64,000 nucleotides of DNA. It comes from RYN-230 sp963770545 (lineage in GTDB: Bacteria > Actinomycetota > Actinomycetes > Streptosporangiales > Streptosporangiaceae). The notes beneath the pieces were generated by a model that had not been told where the DNA came from, searched no databases, and saw only the letters and a program-made list of their open reading frames with translations. Positions 31,940-40,219 of the stretch are shown here, one piece after another. The stretch lies in NCBI GenBank assembly GCA_963770545.1, contig CAVYQF010000016.1:62001-126000 (forward strand). Direction: 5' to 3'. How positions within the stretch are numbered: position 1 is the stretch's first letter; each line of letters starts with the position of its first letter. Position numbers and translations under genes: made by a program.

Positions 31940-32157
31940 CGCCTCCCGCTCCGCCGGCCGTGCTTGCGGTGCACGGTCTGCTTGGTGACCCCGAGACGCT
32001 CGGCGATCTGCTGCCAGGACCACCCCAGCGCCCGGGCGTTATCGACCTGGAGAATCTCCAGCCGTTCGGTGAGCTGCCGGAGGGCCGCCACAGCCCGGAG
32101 CCCGGCCTCCGGGTCGGTGCTGGCCGCACCCTCGGCGATCTCGAGTACTGGTTCCAT
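31936..32157 (-). CDS. Small helix-turn-helix regulator coupled to the Clp-N protein
   Basis: A 73-residue protein. The C-terminal half is a helix-turn-helix (ARALGWSWQQIAERLGVTKQTVHRKHGRR, residues 41-69) with a basic tail, preceded by a helix-rich dimerisation segment (AVAALRQLTERLEILQV). The ATG at 32155-32157 begins four bases after a perfect palindrome and has no ribosome-binding site, so the messenger may be leaderless. It is likely an autoregulator that also controls the coupled Clp-N gene. Confidence 0.85.
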   Translation of the reverse strand: MEPVLEIAEGAASTDPEAGLRAVAALRQLTERLEILQVDNARALGWSWQQIAERLGVTKQTVHRKHGRRSGRR

Positions 32158-32161
32158 GACT

Positions 32162-32206
32162 GTCAGCATATGCTGACGGTCAGGGCGCGTCAACATATGC
32201 TGACGC
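32162..32206 (-). promoter_or_regulatory. Twin palindromic operators
   Basis: GTCAGCATATGCTGAC at 32162-32177 is a perfect 16-bp palindrome. GTCAACATATGCTGAC at 32189-32204 is the same with one change, and its flanks extend the symmetry to 32187-32206. The centres are 27 bp apart. Position just before the HTH gene suggests cooperative autoregulation. Confidence 0.85.
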
Positions 32207-32279
32207 AACTCCCGCTCCGGGGCCTTGCCTTCACCGGGCCTGACGCCGAGTTCAGGCCGCCAAGGCGCGGCGATGAGTT

Positions 32280-32329
32280 CGTGATCAACTGATTGGTGCT
32301 GCTGGGACAGCACCAATCAGTTGATCACG
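32280..32329. repeat. Perfect inverted repeat with 22-bp arms
   Basis: Arms 32280-32301 and 32308-32329 around CTGGGA. The arms contain TGATCA and are much less GC-rich than the surroundings. The stretch 32207-32595 holds no gene I can support. The structure could act as a terminator or protein-binding site; no transposase is near. Confidence 0.85.
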
Positions 32330-32595
32330 TTCGCGGGAACGGCGCCGTGGCGGCCCATCTGTCACAGCAGCCACGCAGGCCGCAGGCGGCGCGCGGCGCG
32401 CGGGGTTTCGTGGACGCTTCGTGCTGGTCACACACGCCAGCGCCATCGCCCGACGGTCCCACTGGGTGGCGGCGCTGAGCCAGGGCCGGCCGGACCGGTC
32501 GTAGCGGGGGTCACCGGCGGCTTCGTCACCCTTCACTCACGGTCAGGTGGTTTGGGCTAGCATCCTCCGGAAGACCGTTGAGCAAGGGGCGCAGA

Positions 32596-33138
32596 ATGAA
32601 GTTCTACGGCGAGATGAGGGTCCAGGGTGGCGGCCCCCTCGACGGCTCCCGCTTCGACGCGCTCGCCTACGCGCTGGCCCAGATCGAGGCCACCGACCCG
32701 GCGATCGAGGACGTGGACCTGACCTCTTCACTCGCCCAGGGCTGGGTCACCGCCTCGATGACCATCAGCCACGAGAACCTGGAACTCGCGGTGGCCAAGC
32801 TCATCTCCACGGTGCGGACCGCCATTTACCCGAATGGCGACCACGCGGGCGGGTGGCAGTTCCTGACCGAAACGGCCGGGCTTTCCGTGCACCCTGCGAC
32901 GGAGCGCGCCGGGGTGAACGCTTCCGGCCAGCTTCCGTTGCCCGGCCCTGGGGCCCCGCCCGGCCCTGCGGCCCCGCTTCCCCCGCCTGCGCCGGACACC
33001 CTGGCACCGCCGGTCCGGCCCGCCCGCCTGGACGCGCGGTCACGACGGGGTGCATCCCCGCGCATCTGGACAGACCGGGCGTTCCCCCCGGAGGCTGAGC
33101 CGGCTTCCCGGGGGCTGACCGGGCTCCCCGGCGGCTGA
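32596..33138 (+). CDS. Hypothetical protein with Pro-rich tail
   Basis: A 180-residue protein from ATG 32596. Residues 1-95 look folded (FYGEMRVQGGGPLDGSRFDALAYALAQIEATDPAIEDVDLTSSLAQGWVTASMTI, written here in parts: FYGEMRVQGG, ALAYALAQIE, GWVTASMTIS), with an alpha/beta pattern. The remaining 85 residues are Pro/Ala/Arg-rich and probably disordered. No signal peptide or membrane helix. I do not recognise the family. It stands alone on the plus strand. Confidence 0.65.
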   Translation: MKFYGEMRVQGGGPLDGSRFDALAYALAQIEATDPAIEDVDLTSSLAQGWVTASMTISHENLELAVAKLISTVRTAIYPNGDHAGGWQFLTETAGLSVHPATERAGVNASGQLPLPGPGAPPGPAAPLPPPAPDTLAPPVRPARLDARSRRGASPRIWTDRAFPPEAEPASRGLTGLPGG

Positions 33139-33238
33139 CCGAAACACAACCGTGACCAATAGTTTTCAGCCAATCTTCAGGTGCCAGCGTCTTAGCAGGT
33201 GACGAGGGGGGTCCAGCCCCTGCTGGAAGGAGCACCTG

Positions 33239-33679
33239 ATGAGGCTTACTCGCATGCGGATCACTATGGCTGCCGGCCTGCTGGCGGTGTCGGGCACGGT
33301 CGCGGCGACGGCGGTGGCGGTGGCCCCGGCGTCCGCCACGTCTACCGCGGTCGTGGTGGTCAACTGCGCCGGCCAGGGCCAGGTCCGGCCGGGCGGCTAC
33401 GACATCGGCTGTACGGCCAACGAGATGCTGGCCACGCTGCACTGGCAGACCTGGCGCGGCACCGCGTACGGCAACGGCGTGCTCAAGGTCAACAACTGCA
33501 TACCGACCTGCGCCCAGGGCAAGTACATCAAGTACCCGGTGCTGACCGTGCTGTGGCGGCCGAAGGTGTGGCCGGGGCACCCGGGGCACCGCTACTTCAC
33601 CAGGGTGACCTGGATCTTCACCGGCAAGCGCCCCGGGCACGCGCTAGCCGCTCAGACCCTCACTCTCCCGGCCCGCTAA
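33239..33679 (+). CDS. Small secreted protein of unknown function
   Basis: A 146-residue protein; ATG 33239 has GGAAGGAG seven bases upstream. A signal peptide (RITMAAGLLAVSGTVAATAVAV, cleavage near ASA-TST) precedes a mature part of about 110 residues with four Cys (VNCAGQGQ, IGCTANEM, NNCIPTCAQG), suited to two disulfides. TLHWQTWRGTAYGNGVLKVNNC suggests a beta-rich fold. A conserved but uncharacterised actinobacterial secreted family is likely; function unknown. Confidence 0.8.
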   Translation: MRLTRMRITMAAGLLAVSGTVAATAVAVAPASATSTAVVVVNCAGQGQVRPGGYDIGCTANEMLATLHWQTWRGTAYGNGVLKVNNCIPTCAQGKYIKYPVLTVLWRPKVWPGHPGHRYFTRVTWIFTGKRPGHALAAQTLTLPAR

Positions 33680-33719
33680 CCGCGGGCTGACCGGTCCACC
33701 GGGCGGGTGCCTGGTGTCT

Positions 33720-34766
33720 TCAGCTGACGGCGGCGCGGTGCCAGGCGGCCAGCGCCGTCTCGATATCCCGCCCGGTCACGCCGGCGTGGGTGAGCATTCG
33801 CACCCGCCCCGGCACCACCGTGACCCGCAACCCGGCCGCGTCCAGCCGCCGCATCCATTCCACCGCCGGCCAGCCCGTCCCGGCCACGTCCACGAACACC
33901 ACGTTGGTCTGGACGCTGGCCGGATCCACGCCGCCCGCCACGATCCCGGCGACGCCCTCGGCCAGCCGTCGGGCGTTCGCGTGATCCTCGGCGAGCCGGC
34001 CTGGGCCGTCCCGCAGCGCGATCAGGCCCGCCGCGGCCATGATCCCGGCCTGCCGCCAGGCCCCGCCGAACAGGATCTTCAGCCGGCGTGCCTCCCGGAT
34101 GAACTCACGATTCCCGGCCAGCAACGACCCGATCGGCGCACCCAGCCCCTTGGACAGGCAGAACATCAGCGCGTCCACGTGCCGGGTGTACTCGGCCACG
34201 GCCGTCCCGGCCACCACGGCCGCGTTGAAGATGCGGGCGCCGTCCAGGTAGAGGGGGGTGTCCCGGCTGGCGCAGACCTTGGCGATGGCGGCCAGGTCCG
34301 CGACGGGCAGGACCGACCCGCCACCTCGCTGATGGGTGTTCTCGACCGCGACCAGGCCGACGTGCTCAACGTCGTAGGGATCGGGCTCCAGGGCGGCCGC
34401 GACCTGTTCCGCGGACAGCAGCCCGCGCGGCGCCGGAATCCGGCGGAAGGCGATCCCGGATAGTGCCGCGGCCGACGCCGCCTCGGTCCCGCCCACGTGG
34501 GCGGTGGCCTCGCAGGCCACGAACCCGCCGGACCGGACGTAGGTATGCAGCGCGATCTGGTTGCAGAGGGTGCCGGTGGGCAGGTACAGCGCGGCCTCAT
34601 GGCCGGTTAGCCCGGCCGCGGCCTCCTGCAGCCGGTTGACGGTCGGGTCGTCGCCGTACCAGTCGTCGCCGACCTCGGCGTCGGCCATGGCCCGGCGCAT
34701 CTCCGGCGTCGGCCTGGTTACGGTGTCCGAGCGAAGGTCGATGTAGCCATCGGATGCCGCGCTCAT
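33720..34766 (-). CDS. ltaE: Low-specificity L-threonine aldolase (PLP-dependent)
   Basis: A 348-residue fold-type I PLP enzyme that splits L-threonine or L-allo-threonine to glycine and acetaldehyde. It begins IDLRSDTVTRPTPEMRRAM, typical of the family, has PTGTLCNQIALHTY, VENTHQRGGGSVLP and LYLDGARIFNAAV, and the PLP lysine is Lys206 in FCLSKGLGAPIG. ATG 34764-34766 follows GGAAGGAG. It stands alone. Confidence 0.93.
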   Translation of the reverse strand: MSAASDGYIDLRSDTVTRPTPEMRRAMADAEVGDDWYGDDPTVNRLQEAAAGLTGHEAALYLPTGTLCNQIALHTYVRSGGFVACEATAHVGGTEAASAAALSGIAFRRIPAPRGLLSAEQVAAALEPDPYDVEHVGLVAVENTHQRGGGSVLPVADLAAIAKVCASRDTPLYLDGARIFNAAVVAGTAVAEYTRHVDALMFCLSKGLGAPIGSLLAGNREFIREARRLKILFGGAWRQAGIMAAAGLIALRDGPGRLAEDHANARRLAEGVAGIVAGGVDPASVQTNVVFVDVAGTGWPAVEWMRRLDAAGLRVTVVPGRVRMLTHAGVTGRDIETALAAWHRAAVS

Positions 34767-34919
34767 ATCGCTCCTTCCTGACTGGCGGCCTTCACTGAGC
34801 TCGCTGCACGTCGTCGAACTGCGTCACCGGCTTTCGGGGACGACAATGGCTCCCGGGTCGGGGGCGTCTCCCGGAACAACGCTGTCCACCCGCGAATCGT
34901 AACGCCGGGCTCGTTTACA

Positions 34920-35558
34920 GTGGCCCACGTGGCCGAGCCGTTCCCCAGCCGGATGATCTCGCCCAGGTCAGGGCAAGACACGCTGCCCGCCCAGCCGGAA
35001 GCGCACTACGGGATACAGGTGGCCCGGCTGACCGAGCTCGATCTCGGCGTGTACCGCGTCGGCCGCCGGGACGGCCCGGACTGGGTGGCCCGGGTCTTCG
35101 CGGCGGACCGGGCCCCTGGCGGCCGCTGAGGGTGACGCGGCCCTCCTCTGGCACCTCGAGCAGCAGGGGTTCCCCGCCGAGCGGTGTGCGTCGCAGCACA
35201 GGGTTATGTGGTGAACGAGCCGGACCCGGTGGGCGGGCGCGGGCGGCAGGTCCGGCTCACGCCGCGTGGTGAGCAGGCCCAGGACCACTACCACCGGCTG
35301 GCGGACCAGATCGGCGACGGCTGGCGGGCGCGATCCGGGGACGGCGTGATCGACGCGCTGGCCGGGGCGTTGCGGGCTCTGTATGCCCAGCCGGACGGGC
35401 AGCCCCTCATCGGGGCCGGGCTGGCGCCGTACCCCGACGGCTGGCGGGCGCACCCGCCCTACCAGCGGCTGACCGAGGCCATGATCACCGATCCGGCCGG
35501 GGCGCTCCCCCGCTATCCGATGGTGACCCACCACGGCGGCTACCCCGACGGCAGCTGA
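34920..35558 (+). pseudogene. Chimeric remnant: phosphotransferase N-terminus joined to MarR C-terminus
   Basis: The 5' part (34920 to about 35195) reads like the start of an aminoglycoside-phosphotransferase-like protein (EAHYGIQVARLTELDLGVYR, DGPDWVARVFAADRA). It then shifts frame to AEGDAALLWHLEQQGFPAERC. Directly after, another frame reads GYVVNEPDPVGGRGRQVRLT, the winged-helix wing of a MarR regulator, and continues to a natural-looking C-terminus (PYPDGWRAHPP, then PRYPMVTHHGGYPDGS). A deletion seems to have fused two genes. Neither part looks functional. Confidence 0.7.
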
Positions 35559-35798
35559 CCGCATGGTGCCGGAACCCCGTGGGACAGTGCCCGGCGTGTA
35601 GTCGATAGCCACGAGGCTGTTGATCAAGGCTCTATCCAGGCATGCTTGCCACACAAGGGGTGAGCGGGGTATGCAGGAAGAGTAGCGATGCCCCTACGAG
35701 GGAGTATTCGCAGCGGTACCGCGTCACGGTGAGATAAGCGCAGGCGTGGTCCGCACGACCGAACGGCCCATGGCCCGCCTGCCGGAAGGATGACTTCA

Positions 35799-36101
35799 GT
35801 GACTGCGGCCAGCACCAGCGCCCCCGTGACCTATACAGCGGTATGCCAGCAAGCCGGCCCGTGGTGGAAAATCACGGTGCCCGAACTGGACGAGACAACC
35901 CAGGCCCGGCGGCTCGGCGACGTGCCCGCCACCGTGACCGACCTGGTCGCGCTCACGACCGGCGCAGATCCGGCGACCATCCGGGTCGAGATGGAGGCGC
36001 AAGTAGCAGCAGGGCCCGGCATCGACGCCGCAGGCTGGCTCAAGGCCGCGGTGGCCGCAGCGATCCTCTTCGCGATCATCCGCCGCGTGATCCGCTCCTG
36101 A
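35799..36101 (+). CDS. HicB-like small protein with hydrophobic C-terminus
   Basis: A 100-residue protein. YTAVCQQAGPWWKITVPELDE followed by RRLGDVPATVTDLVALTTG resembles the HicB antitoxin fold, a partial RNase H-like domain. There is no adjacent HicA toxin and no DNA-binding C-terminus. Instead the C-terminus is a hydrophobic stretch (AAVAAAILFAIIRRVIRS) that may be membrane-associated. I chose GTG 35799 because GGAAGG lies nine bases upstream; ATG 35790 directly abuts that site. The 240 bases upstream hold no other gene I can see. Confidence 0.65.
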   Translation: MTAASTSAPVTYTAVCQQAGPWWKITVPELDETTQARRLGDVPATVTDLVALTTGADPATIRVEMEAQVAAGPGIDAAGWLKAAVAAAILFAIIRRVIRS

Positions 36102-36111
36102 CCCCGGACGG

Positions 36112-37140
36112 TCAGTCGAGGGAGAAGTAGTCGGGGCTGGGGTAAACACCGGTGAGCTGCTTGCGGCGCTGCATGAGCAGGTCGTTGAGCAGGCTGGACG
36201 CCCCGATCCGGAACAGGGCCGGGGTGAGCCATTCCGGCCCGGCCGTCTCCTTGACCAGGACCAGGTAGCGGACCGCGTCCTTGGCGGTGCGCACCCCGCC
36301 GGCCACCTTCACCCCGACCCGCCGGCCGGTGGCCGCCGCGAAGTCGGCCACGGCGCCCAGCATGACCAGGGTGACCGGCGGGGTCGCGGCCGGCGACACC
36401 TTGCCCGTTGAGGTCTTGATGAAATCCGCCCCGGACAGCATGGCCAGCCAGGAGGCCCGGGCCACATTGTCCAGGGTGGCCAGCTCCCCGGTCTCCAGGA
36501 TGACCTTGAGGTGGGCCGGGCCGCAGGCCTCGCGGACCGCCCGGATCTCCTCGGCGACCAGCCCGTACCGGCCGGCCAGGAACGCCCCCCGGTCGATGAC
36601 CATGTCAACCTCGTCGGCGCCCGCCGCGACCGCGTCGGCCACGTCGGCCAGCTTGACCGCCAGCGACGCGCGGCCGGACGGGAACGCGGTGGCCACCGAG
36701 GCGACCTTCACGCCGCTGCCCGCCAGTTCGGTGCGGGCCACGGCGACCAGGTCGGGGTACACGCATACGGCGGCGACGGGCGGCACGGCGTGGTCGGCCG
36801 GGTCGGGCTGGCGGGCCTTGGCGCACAGCCCCCGGACCTTGCCGGGGGTGTCCGCGCCCTCCAGCGTGGTCAGGTCGACCATCGCGACCGCGGCGTTCAG
36901 CGCCCACAGCTTGGCGTCCCGCTTGATGGAGCGGGTGGCCAGGGTGGCGGCGCGCTGCGCCGCGCCCACCTGGTCCACGCCGGGCAGCCCGTGCAGCAGC
37001 TGGCGGAGCGCGGCGTCCGAGGTCGCCACGTCGGCCGGGTTGAGGCTGAGCAGGTCCGTGCCGCGCAGGTCCGCACCGCCCGGCGCCGCGCCCTGGCCGG
37101 CCAGACCGGCCTGGCCGGCCACCGCCGTGTCCCGCTGCAT
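36112..37140 (-). CDS. deoC: Deoxyribose-phosphate aldolase
   Basis: A 342-residue enzyme that splits 2-deoxyribose 5-phosphate into acetaldehyde and glyceraldehyde 3-phosphate. The Schiff-base lysine is Lys242 in DFIKTSTGK, a second conserved lysine is Lys278 in GVKVAGGVRT, and VDMVIDRGAFLAG is present. It is the longer actinobacterial type with an N-terminal extension. ATG 37138-37140 with AGGAG seven bases upstream was preferred to a GTG at 37170. It is the last gene of the cdd-deoA-add-deoC group. Confidence 0.95.
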   Translation of the reverse strand: MQRDTAVAGQAGLAGQGAAPGGADLRGTDLLSLNPADVATSDAALRQLLHGLPGVDQVGAAQRAATLATRSIKRDAKLWALNAAVAMVDLTTLEGADTPGKVRGLCAKARQPDPADHAVPPVAAVCVYPDLVAVARTELAGSGVKVASVATAFPSGRASLAVKLADVADAVAAGADEVDMVIDRGAFLAGRYGLVAEEIRAVREACGPAHLKVILETGELATLDNVARASWLAMLSGADFIKTSTGKVSPAATPPVTLVMLGAVADFAAATGRRVGVKVAGGVRTAKDAVRYLVLVKETAGPEWLTPALFRIGASSLLNDLLMQRRKQLTGVYPSPDYFSLD

Positions 37141-37200
37141 CCCCACGCTCCTGCTGGTCGGCTGGCTCACCGGCGCACCACGCTCACGGGGCCGCCGCGC

Positions 37201-38313
37201 TCACGGGCGTCCCGGTATCCGGACCACAGCATTGCTCGCGGCCCGGGCGATGGCAAATCCCGGCTTGATCACCGTATCGATGATCCGCAACCGTTCGTCG
37301 AAATGCCCGAACGCGCTCTTCATGGCGTTGATCGTGAGCCACTCGATGTCCGACCAGCCGTAGCCGAACGCCTCCACCAGCCGCTCGAACTCCGAGGAGA
37401 CGCTGACCCCGCTCATCAGCCGGTTGTCGGTATTCACCGTGACCCGGAAGGACAGCTGGCGCAGCAGCCCGATCGGGTGCGCCTCGATGGACGGGGCCGC
37501 GCCGGTCTGCACGTTCGAGGAGGGGCACATCTCCAGCGGGATCCGGCGGTCCCGGACGTAGCTGGCCAGCCGGCCCAGCGTGGCGTGACCATCCGCGCCG
37601 ATCCGGATGTCGTCCACGATCCGCACCCCGTGGCCGAGCCGCTCGGCCCCGCACCATTGCAGCGCCTCCCAGATGGACGGCAGCCCGAAGCCCTCCCCGG
37701 CGTGGATCGTGATGTGGAAGTTCTCCCGCGCCACGTACTGGAACGCGTCCAGGTGCCGGGTGGGCGGGCTGCCCGCCTCGGCGCCGGCGATGTCGAAGCC
37801 GACCACGCCCTCGTCCCGGTGCCGCACCGCGAGCTCGGCGATCTCCAGCGACCGGGCCGCGGTGCGCATCGCGGTGAGCAGCGCGTACACGGTGATGCCC
37901 CGCCCGGCGCTGCCGCGGCGGAAGCCTTCCAGGACCGCGGTCACCACCTGCTCCAGGGTGAGACCGCCGGCCACGTGGAGCTCGGGGGCAAACCGGACCT
38001 CCGCGTAGACCACCCCATCGGCGGCGAGATCCTCCGCGCACTCGGCCGCGACCCGGATCAGGGCCTCGCGGGTCTGCATCACCGCGACCGTGTGCTGGAA
38101 CGCATCCAGGTAGTACTTCAGGTGGCCACGGTGCGCCCCCCGGCGCAGCCACTGCTCGACCTCCGCCACGTCCTGCGACGGCAGCCGGTCATAACCGATC
38201 TCACGGGCCAGGTCCACCACCGTGGCGGCCCGCAGGCCACCGTCCAGGTGGTCGTGCAGCAGCACCTTGGGGACAGCCCTGATCTCCTCGATTGTCGGAG
38301 CCATGCCCCCCAT
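37201..38313 (-). CDS. add: Adenosine deaminase
   Basis: A 370-residue enzyme that deaminates (deoxy)adenosine to (deoxy)inosine. It has the zinc-binding HDHLDGG near the N-terminus, ITIHAGEGFGLPS with the catalytic His-Ala-Gly-Glu, ERLGHGVRI, LEMCPSSNVQTGA and TVNTDNRLMSG. The start is uncertain within a few codons: GTG 38319, ATG 38313 or ATG 38304; the first overlaps the deoA stop. It follows deoA directly and feeds the purine nucleoside phosphorylase encoded at 46701. Confidence 0.95.
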   Translation of the reverse strand: MGGMAPTIEEIRAVPKVLLHDHLDGGLRAATVVDLAREIGYDRLPSQDVAEVEQWLRRGAHRGHLKYYLDAFQHTVAVMQTREALIRVAAECAEDLAADGVVYAEVRFAPELHVAGGLTLEQVVTAVLEGFRRGSAGRGITVYALLTAMRTAARSLEIAELAVRHRDEGVVGFDIAGAEAGSPPTRHLDAFQYVARENFHITIHAGEGFGLPSIWEALQWCGAERLGHGVRIVDDIRIGADGHATLGRLASYVRDRRIPLEMCPSSNVQTGAAPSIEAHPIGLLRQLSFRVTVNTDNRLMSGVSVSSEFERLVEAFGYGWSDIEWLTINAMKSAFGHFDERLRIIDTVIKPGFAIARAASNAVVRIPGRP

Positions 38314-38315
38314 TG

Positions 38316-39632
38316 TCACAGATGATCGATGATCAGCGGCGCGGCCTCCGGTGGCTGCCCGCCGACCGTCACCGCCCCGGCCAGTGCGGCGGCCGCCGGG
38401 CCGAACCGGGACTCGTCGTCGCTCAGGAGCTCCAGCAGGGGCTGGCCCCGCTCGACCCGCTCGCCCGGCTTGGCCAGGCAGCGCACGCCGGCCGCCGGGC
38501 TGACCGGATCCTCCTTGACCGCGCGCCCGGCGCCGAGCCGCCAGGCGGCCACCCCGACCGCCCGGGCGTCGAGCCGCTGCAGCCAGCCATCGCCGGGCGC
38601 GGGCAGCACCGCCCGGGTGTGCCGGGCCGCGGGCAGCGGCGCGTCCGGGTCGCCGCCCTGGGCGGCCACCATGGCCCGCCAGGCCTCCAGCGCGCGCCCG
38701 TCGGCCAGCGCCGCCGCCGGGTCCGCGTCGATCCCCACCAGCCGGAGCATCTCCCGGGCCAGGGCCAGGGTCACCTCGACCAGGTCCGCAGGCCCCTCGC
38801 CGCGCAGCGTGGCCACCGCCTCCCCGACCTCCACGGCGTTACCCACGGCCCGCCCCAGGGGGGTGCCCATCCTGGTCAGCAACGCCGACGTGGCCACCCC
38901 GTGCTCCGCGCCCAGGGTGACCATGGTCTGGGCCAGCTGCCGGGCCGCGGACTCCTCGCGCATGAACGCCCCGCTGCCCACCTTCACGTCGAGCACCAGC
39001 GCCCCGGTGCCCTCGGCGATCTTCTTGGACATGATCGAGCTGGCGATCAGCGGGATCGACTCCACGGTCCCGGTCACGTCGCGCAGCGCGTAGAGGCGGC
39101 GGTCGGCCGGGGCCAGCCCGGGCCCGGCCGCGCAGATCACGCAGCCCGCCGTCTGCAGCACCGCGCGCATCTCGTCGTTCCGCAACGAAGACCGCCACCC
39201 GCGAATGGCCTCCAGCTTGTCGAGGGTGCCCCCGGTGTGGCCGAGACCGCGCCCGGACAGTTGCGGGACCGCGGCCCCGCAGCTGGCCACCAGCGGCGCG
39301 AGGACCAGCGACACCTTGTCGCCGACCCCGCCGGTGGAGTGCTTGTCCACGGTGGGGCGGCCCACCCCGGACAGGTCCAGCCGCTCTCCCGAATCGATCA
39401 TGGCCGCGGTCCAGGTGCGCAGCTCGGCGGGGTCCAGGCCCTGGAAGTAGATCGCCATGAGCAGGGCGGACATCTGCTCGTCAGGGACGGCGCCGGGGCC
39501 GGTGGCCAGGTAGCGGTCGAAGAGCCAGCGGATCTGGGCGTCGGTCAGCCGTTCCCCGTCCCGCTTGGCCCGGATCAGGTCGACGGCGTGGTGGTCGGTG
39601 GCGGCGGCCTCGTCCGCGGAAGGCCCGGTCAC
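38316..39632 (-). CDS. deoA: Thymidine (pyrimidine nucleoside) phosphorylase
   Basis: A 438-residue protein that converts thymidine or deoxyuridine and phosphate to the base and deoxyribose 1-phosphate. Seen: DLIRAKRDGERL at the start, the phosphate-binding loop KHSTGGVGDKVSL, SGRGLGHTGGTLDKLE, IASSIMSKKIAEG and DVKVGSGAFM. It starts with GTG. It lies between cdd and add in one minus-strand group. Confidence 0.96.
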   Translation of the reverse strand: MTGPSADEAAATDHHAVDLIRAKRDGERLTDAQIRWLFDRYLATGPGAVPDEQMSALLMAIYFQGLDPAELRTWTAAMIDSGERLDLSGVGRPTVDKHSTGGVGDKVSLVLAPLVASCGAAVPQLSGRGLGHTGGTLDKLEAIRGWRSSLRNDEMRAVLQTAGCVICAAGPGLAPADRRLYALRDVTGTVESIPLIASSIMSKKIAEGTGALVLDVKVGSGAFMREESAARQLAQTMVTLGAEHGVATSALLTRMGTPLGRAVGNAVEVGEAVATLRGEGPADLVEVTLALAREMLRLVGIDADPAAALADGRALEAWRAMVAAQGGDPDAPLPAARHTRAVLPAPGDGWLQRLDARAVGVAAWRLGAGRAVKEDPVSPAAGVRCLAKPGERVERGQPLLELLSDDESRFGPAAAALAGAVTVGGQPPEAAPLIIDHL

Positions 39633-39713
39633 GACGCGTCAATCGGCAGGGCGCGGCGCGGCGTGGCATGGCGCGCGCGCCTCTTGCTGTTATCAGCCGG
39701 GGCCTCAGCGGGC

Positions 39714-40127
39714 TCAGTCACGCCGGGCGCTCAGGTCGGTGCCGGTGAACGCGCCCGGCAGCAGCTCACCCAGCTCCCGGGGGCCGGCTTCGGTGTCCAG
39801 CAGCAGGCCCGGGCCGCCCGCCTCCAGCAGCAACTGGCGGCACCGTCCGCACGGCACCAGCGGCTCACCGTCCCCGGCCACCACGCTGACCGCGGCCAGC
39901 CGCCCGCCCCCCGTCGCATGCAGCGCGCTGACCAGCCCGCACTCGGCGCACAAGGTCAGGCCGAACGAGGCGTTCTCGACGTTGCAGCCGGTGATAATCC
40001 GCCCGTCCTCGGCCTGGCCGGCCGCGCCGACCCGCAGCCGCGAATACGGCGCGTAGGCCCGGCCGGCCACCTCCGTGGCCGCGGCCCGCAACCCCGCCCA
40101 GTCGATCTGGGCCCGGTCGATCGTCAC
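39714..40127 (-). CDS. cdd: Cytidine deaminase
   Basis: A 137-residue zinc enzyme that converts (deoxy)cytidine to (deoxy)uridine. The zinc and catalytic motifs are CAECGLVSAL and VPCGRCRQLLLE; APYSRLRVGAA and GCNVENASFG are also typical. I chose GTG 40125-40127 because GGAGG lies six bases upstream. An in-frame ATG at 40154 is inside the arm of a 26-bp inverted repeat and lacks a ribosome-binding site. It is the first gene of the cdd-deoA-add-deoC group. Confidence 0.95.
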   Translation of the reverse strand: MTIDRAQIDWAGLRAAATEVAGRAYAPYSRLRVGAAGQAEDGRIITGCNVENASFGLTLCAECGLVSALHATGGGRLAAVSVVAGDGEPLVPCGRCRQLLLEAGGPGLLLDTEAGPRELGELLPGAFTGTDLSARRD

Positions 40128-40151
40128 GTCCAGCCTCCGAGTCAGGTTCGC

Positions 40152-40205
40152 CATGATCGTGGTGCCTTTTGCCCCGCGGGCGGGGCAAAAGGCACCACGA
40201 TCATG
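40152..40205. terminator. Perfect 26-bp inverted repeat, probable terminator
   Basis: Arms 40152-40177 and 40180-40205 leave only two unpaired bases. The stem has GCCTTTTGCCCCG on one side and its complement on the other. It lies between the 40220-40603 gene and cdd, both on the minus strand, so it probably ends the upstream transcript and isolates cdd. Confidence 0.8.
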
Positions 40206-40219
40206 TGTGGTTGCCCGCC

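Noticed and set aside
32280..32329. Inverted repeat considered as the end of an insertion sequence
   Set aside because: No transposase or remnant and no target-site duplication was seen near it.
40128..40154. ATG at 40152-40154 as the cdd start
   Set aside because: It lies in a perfect 26-bp hairpin arm with no ribosome-binding site, while GTG 40127 has GGAGG at good spacing.
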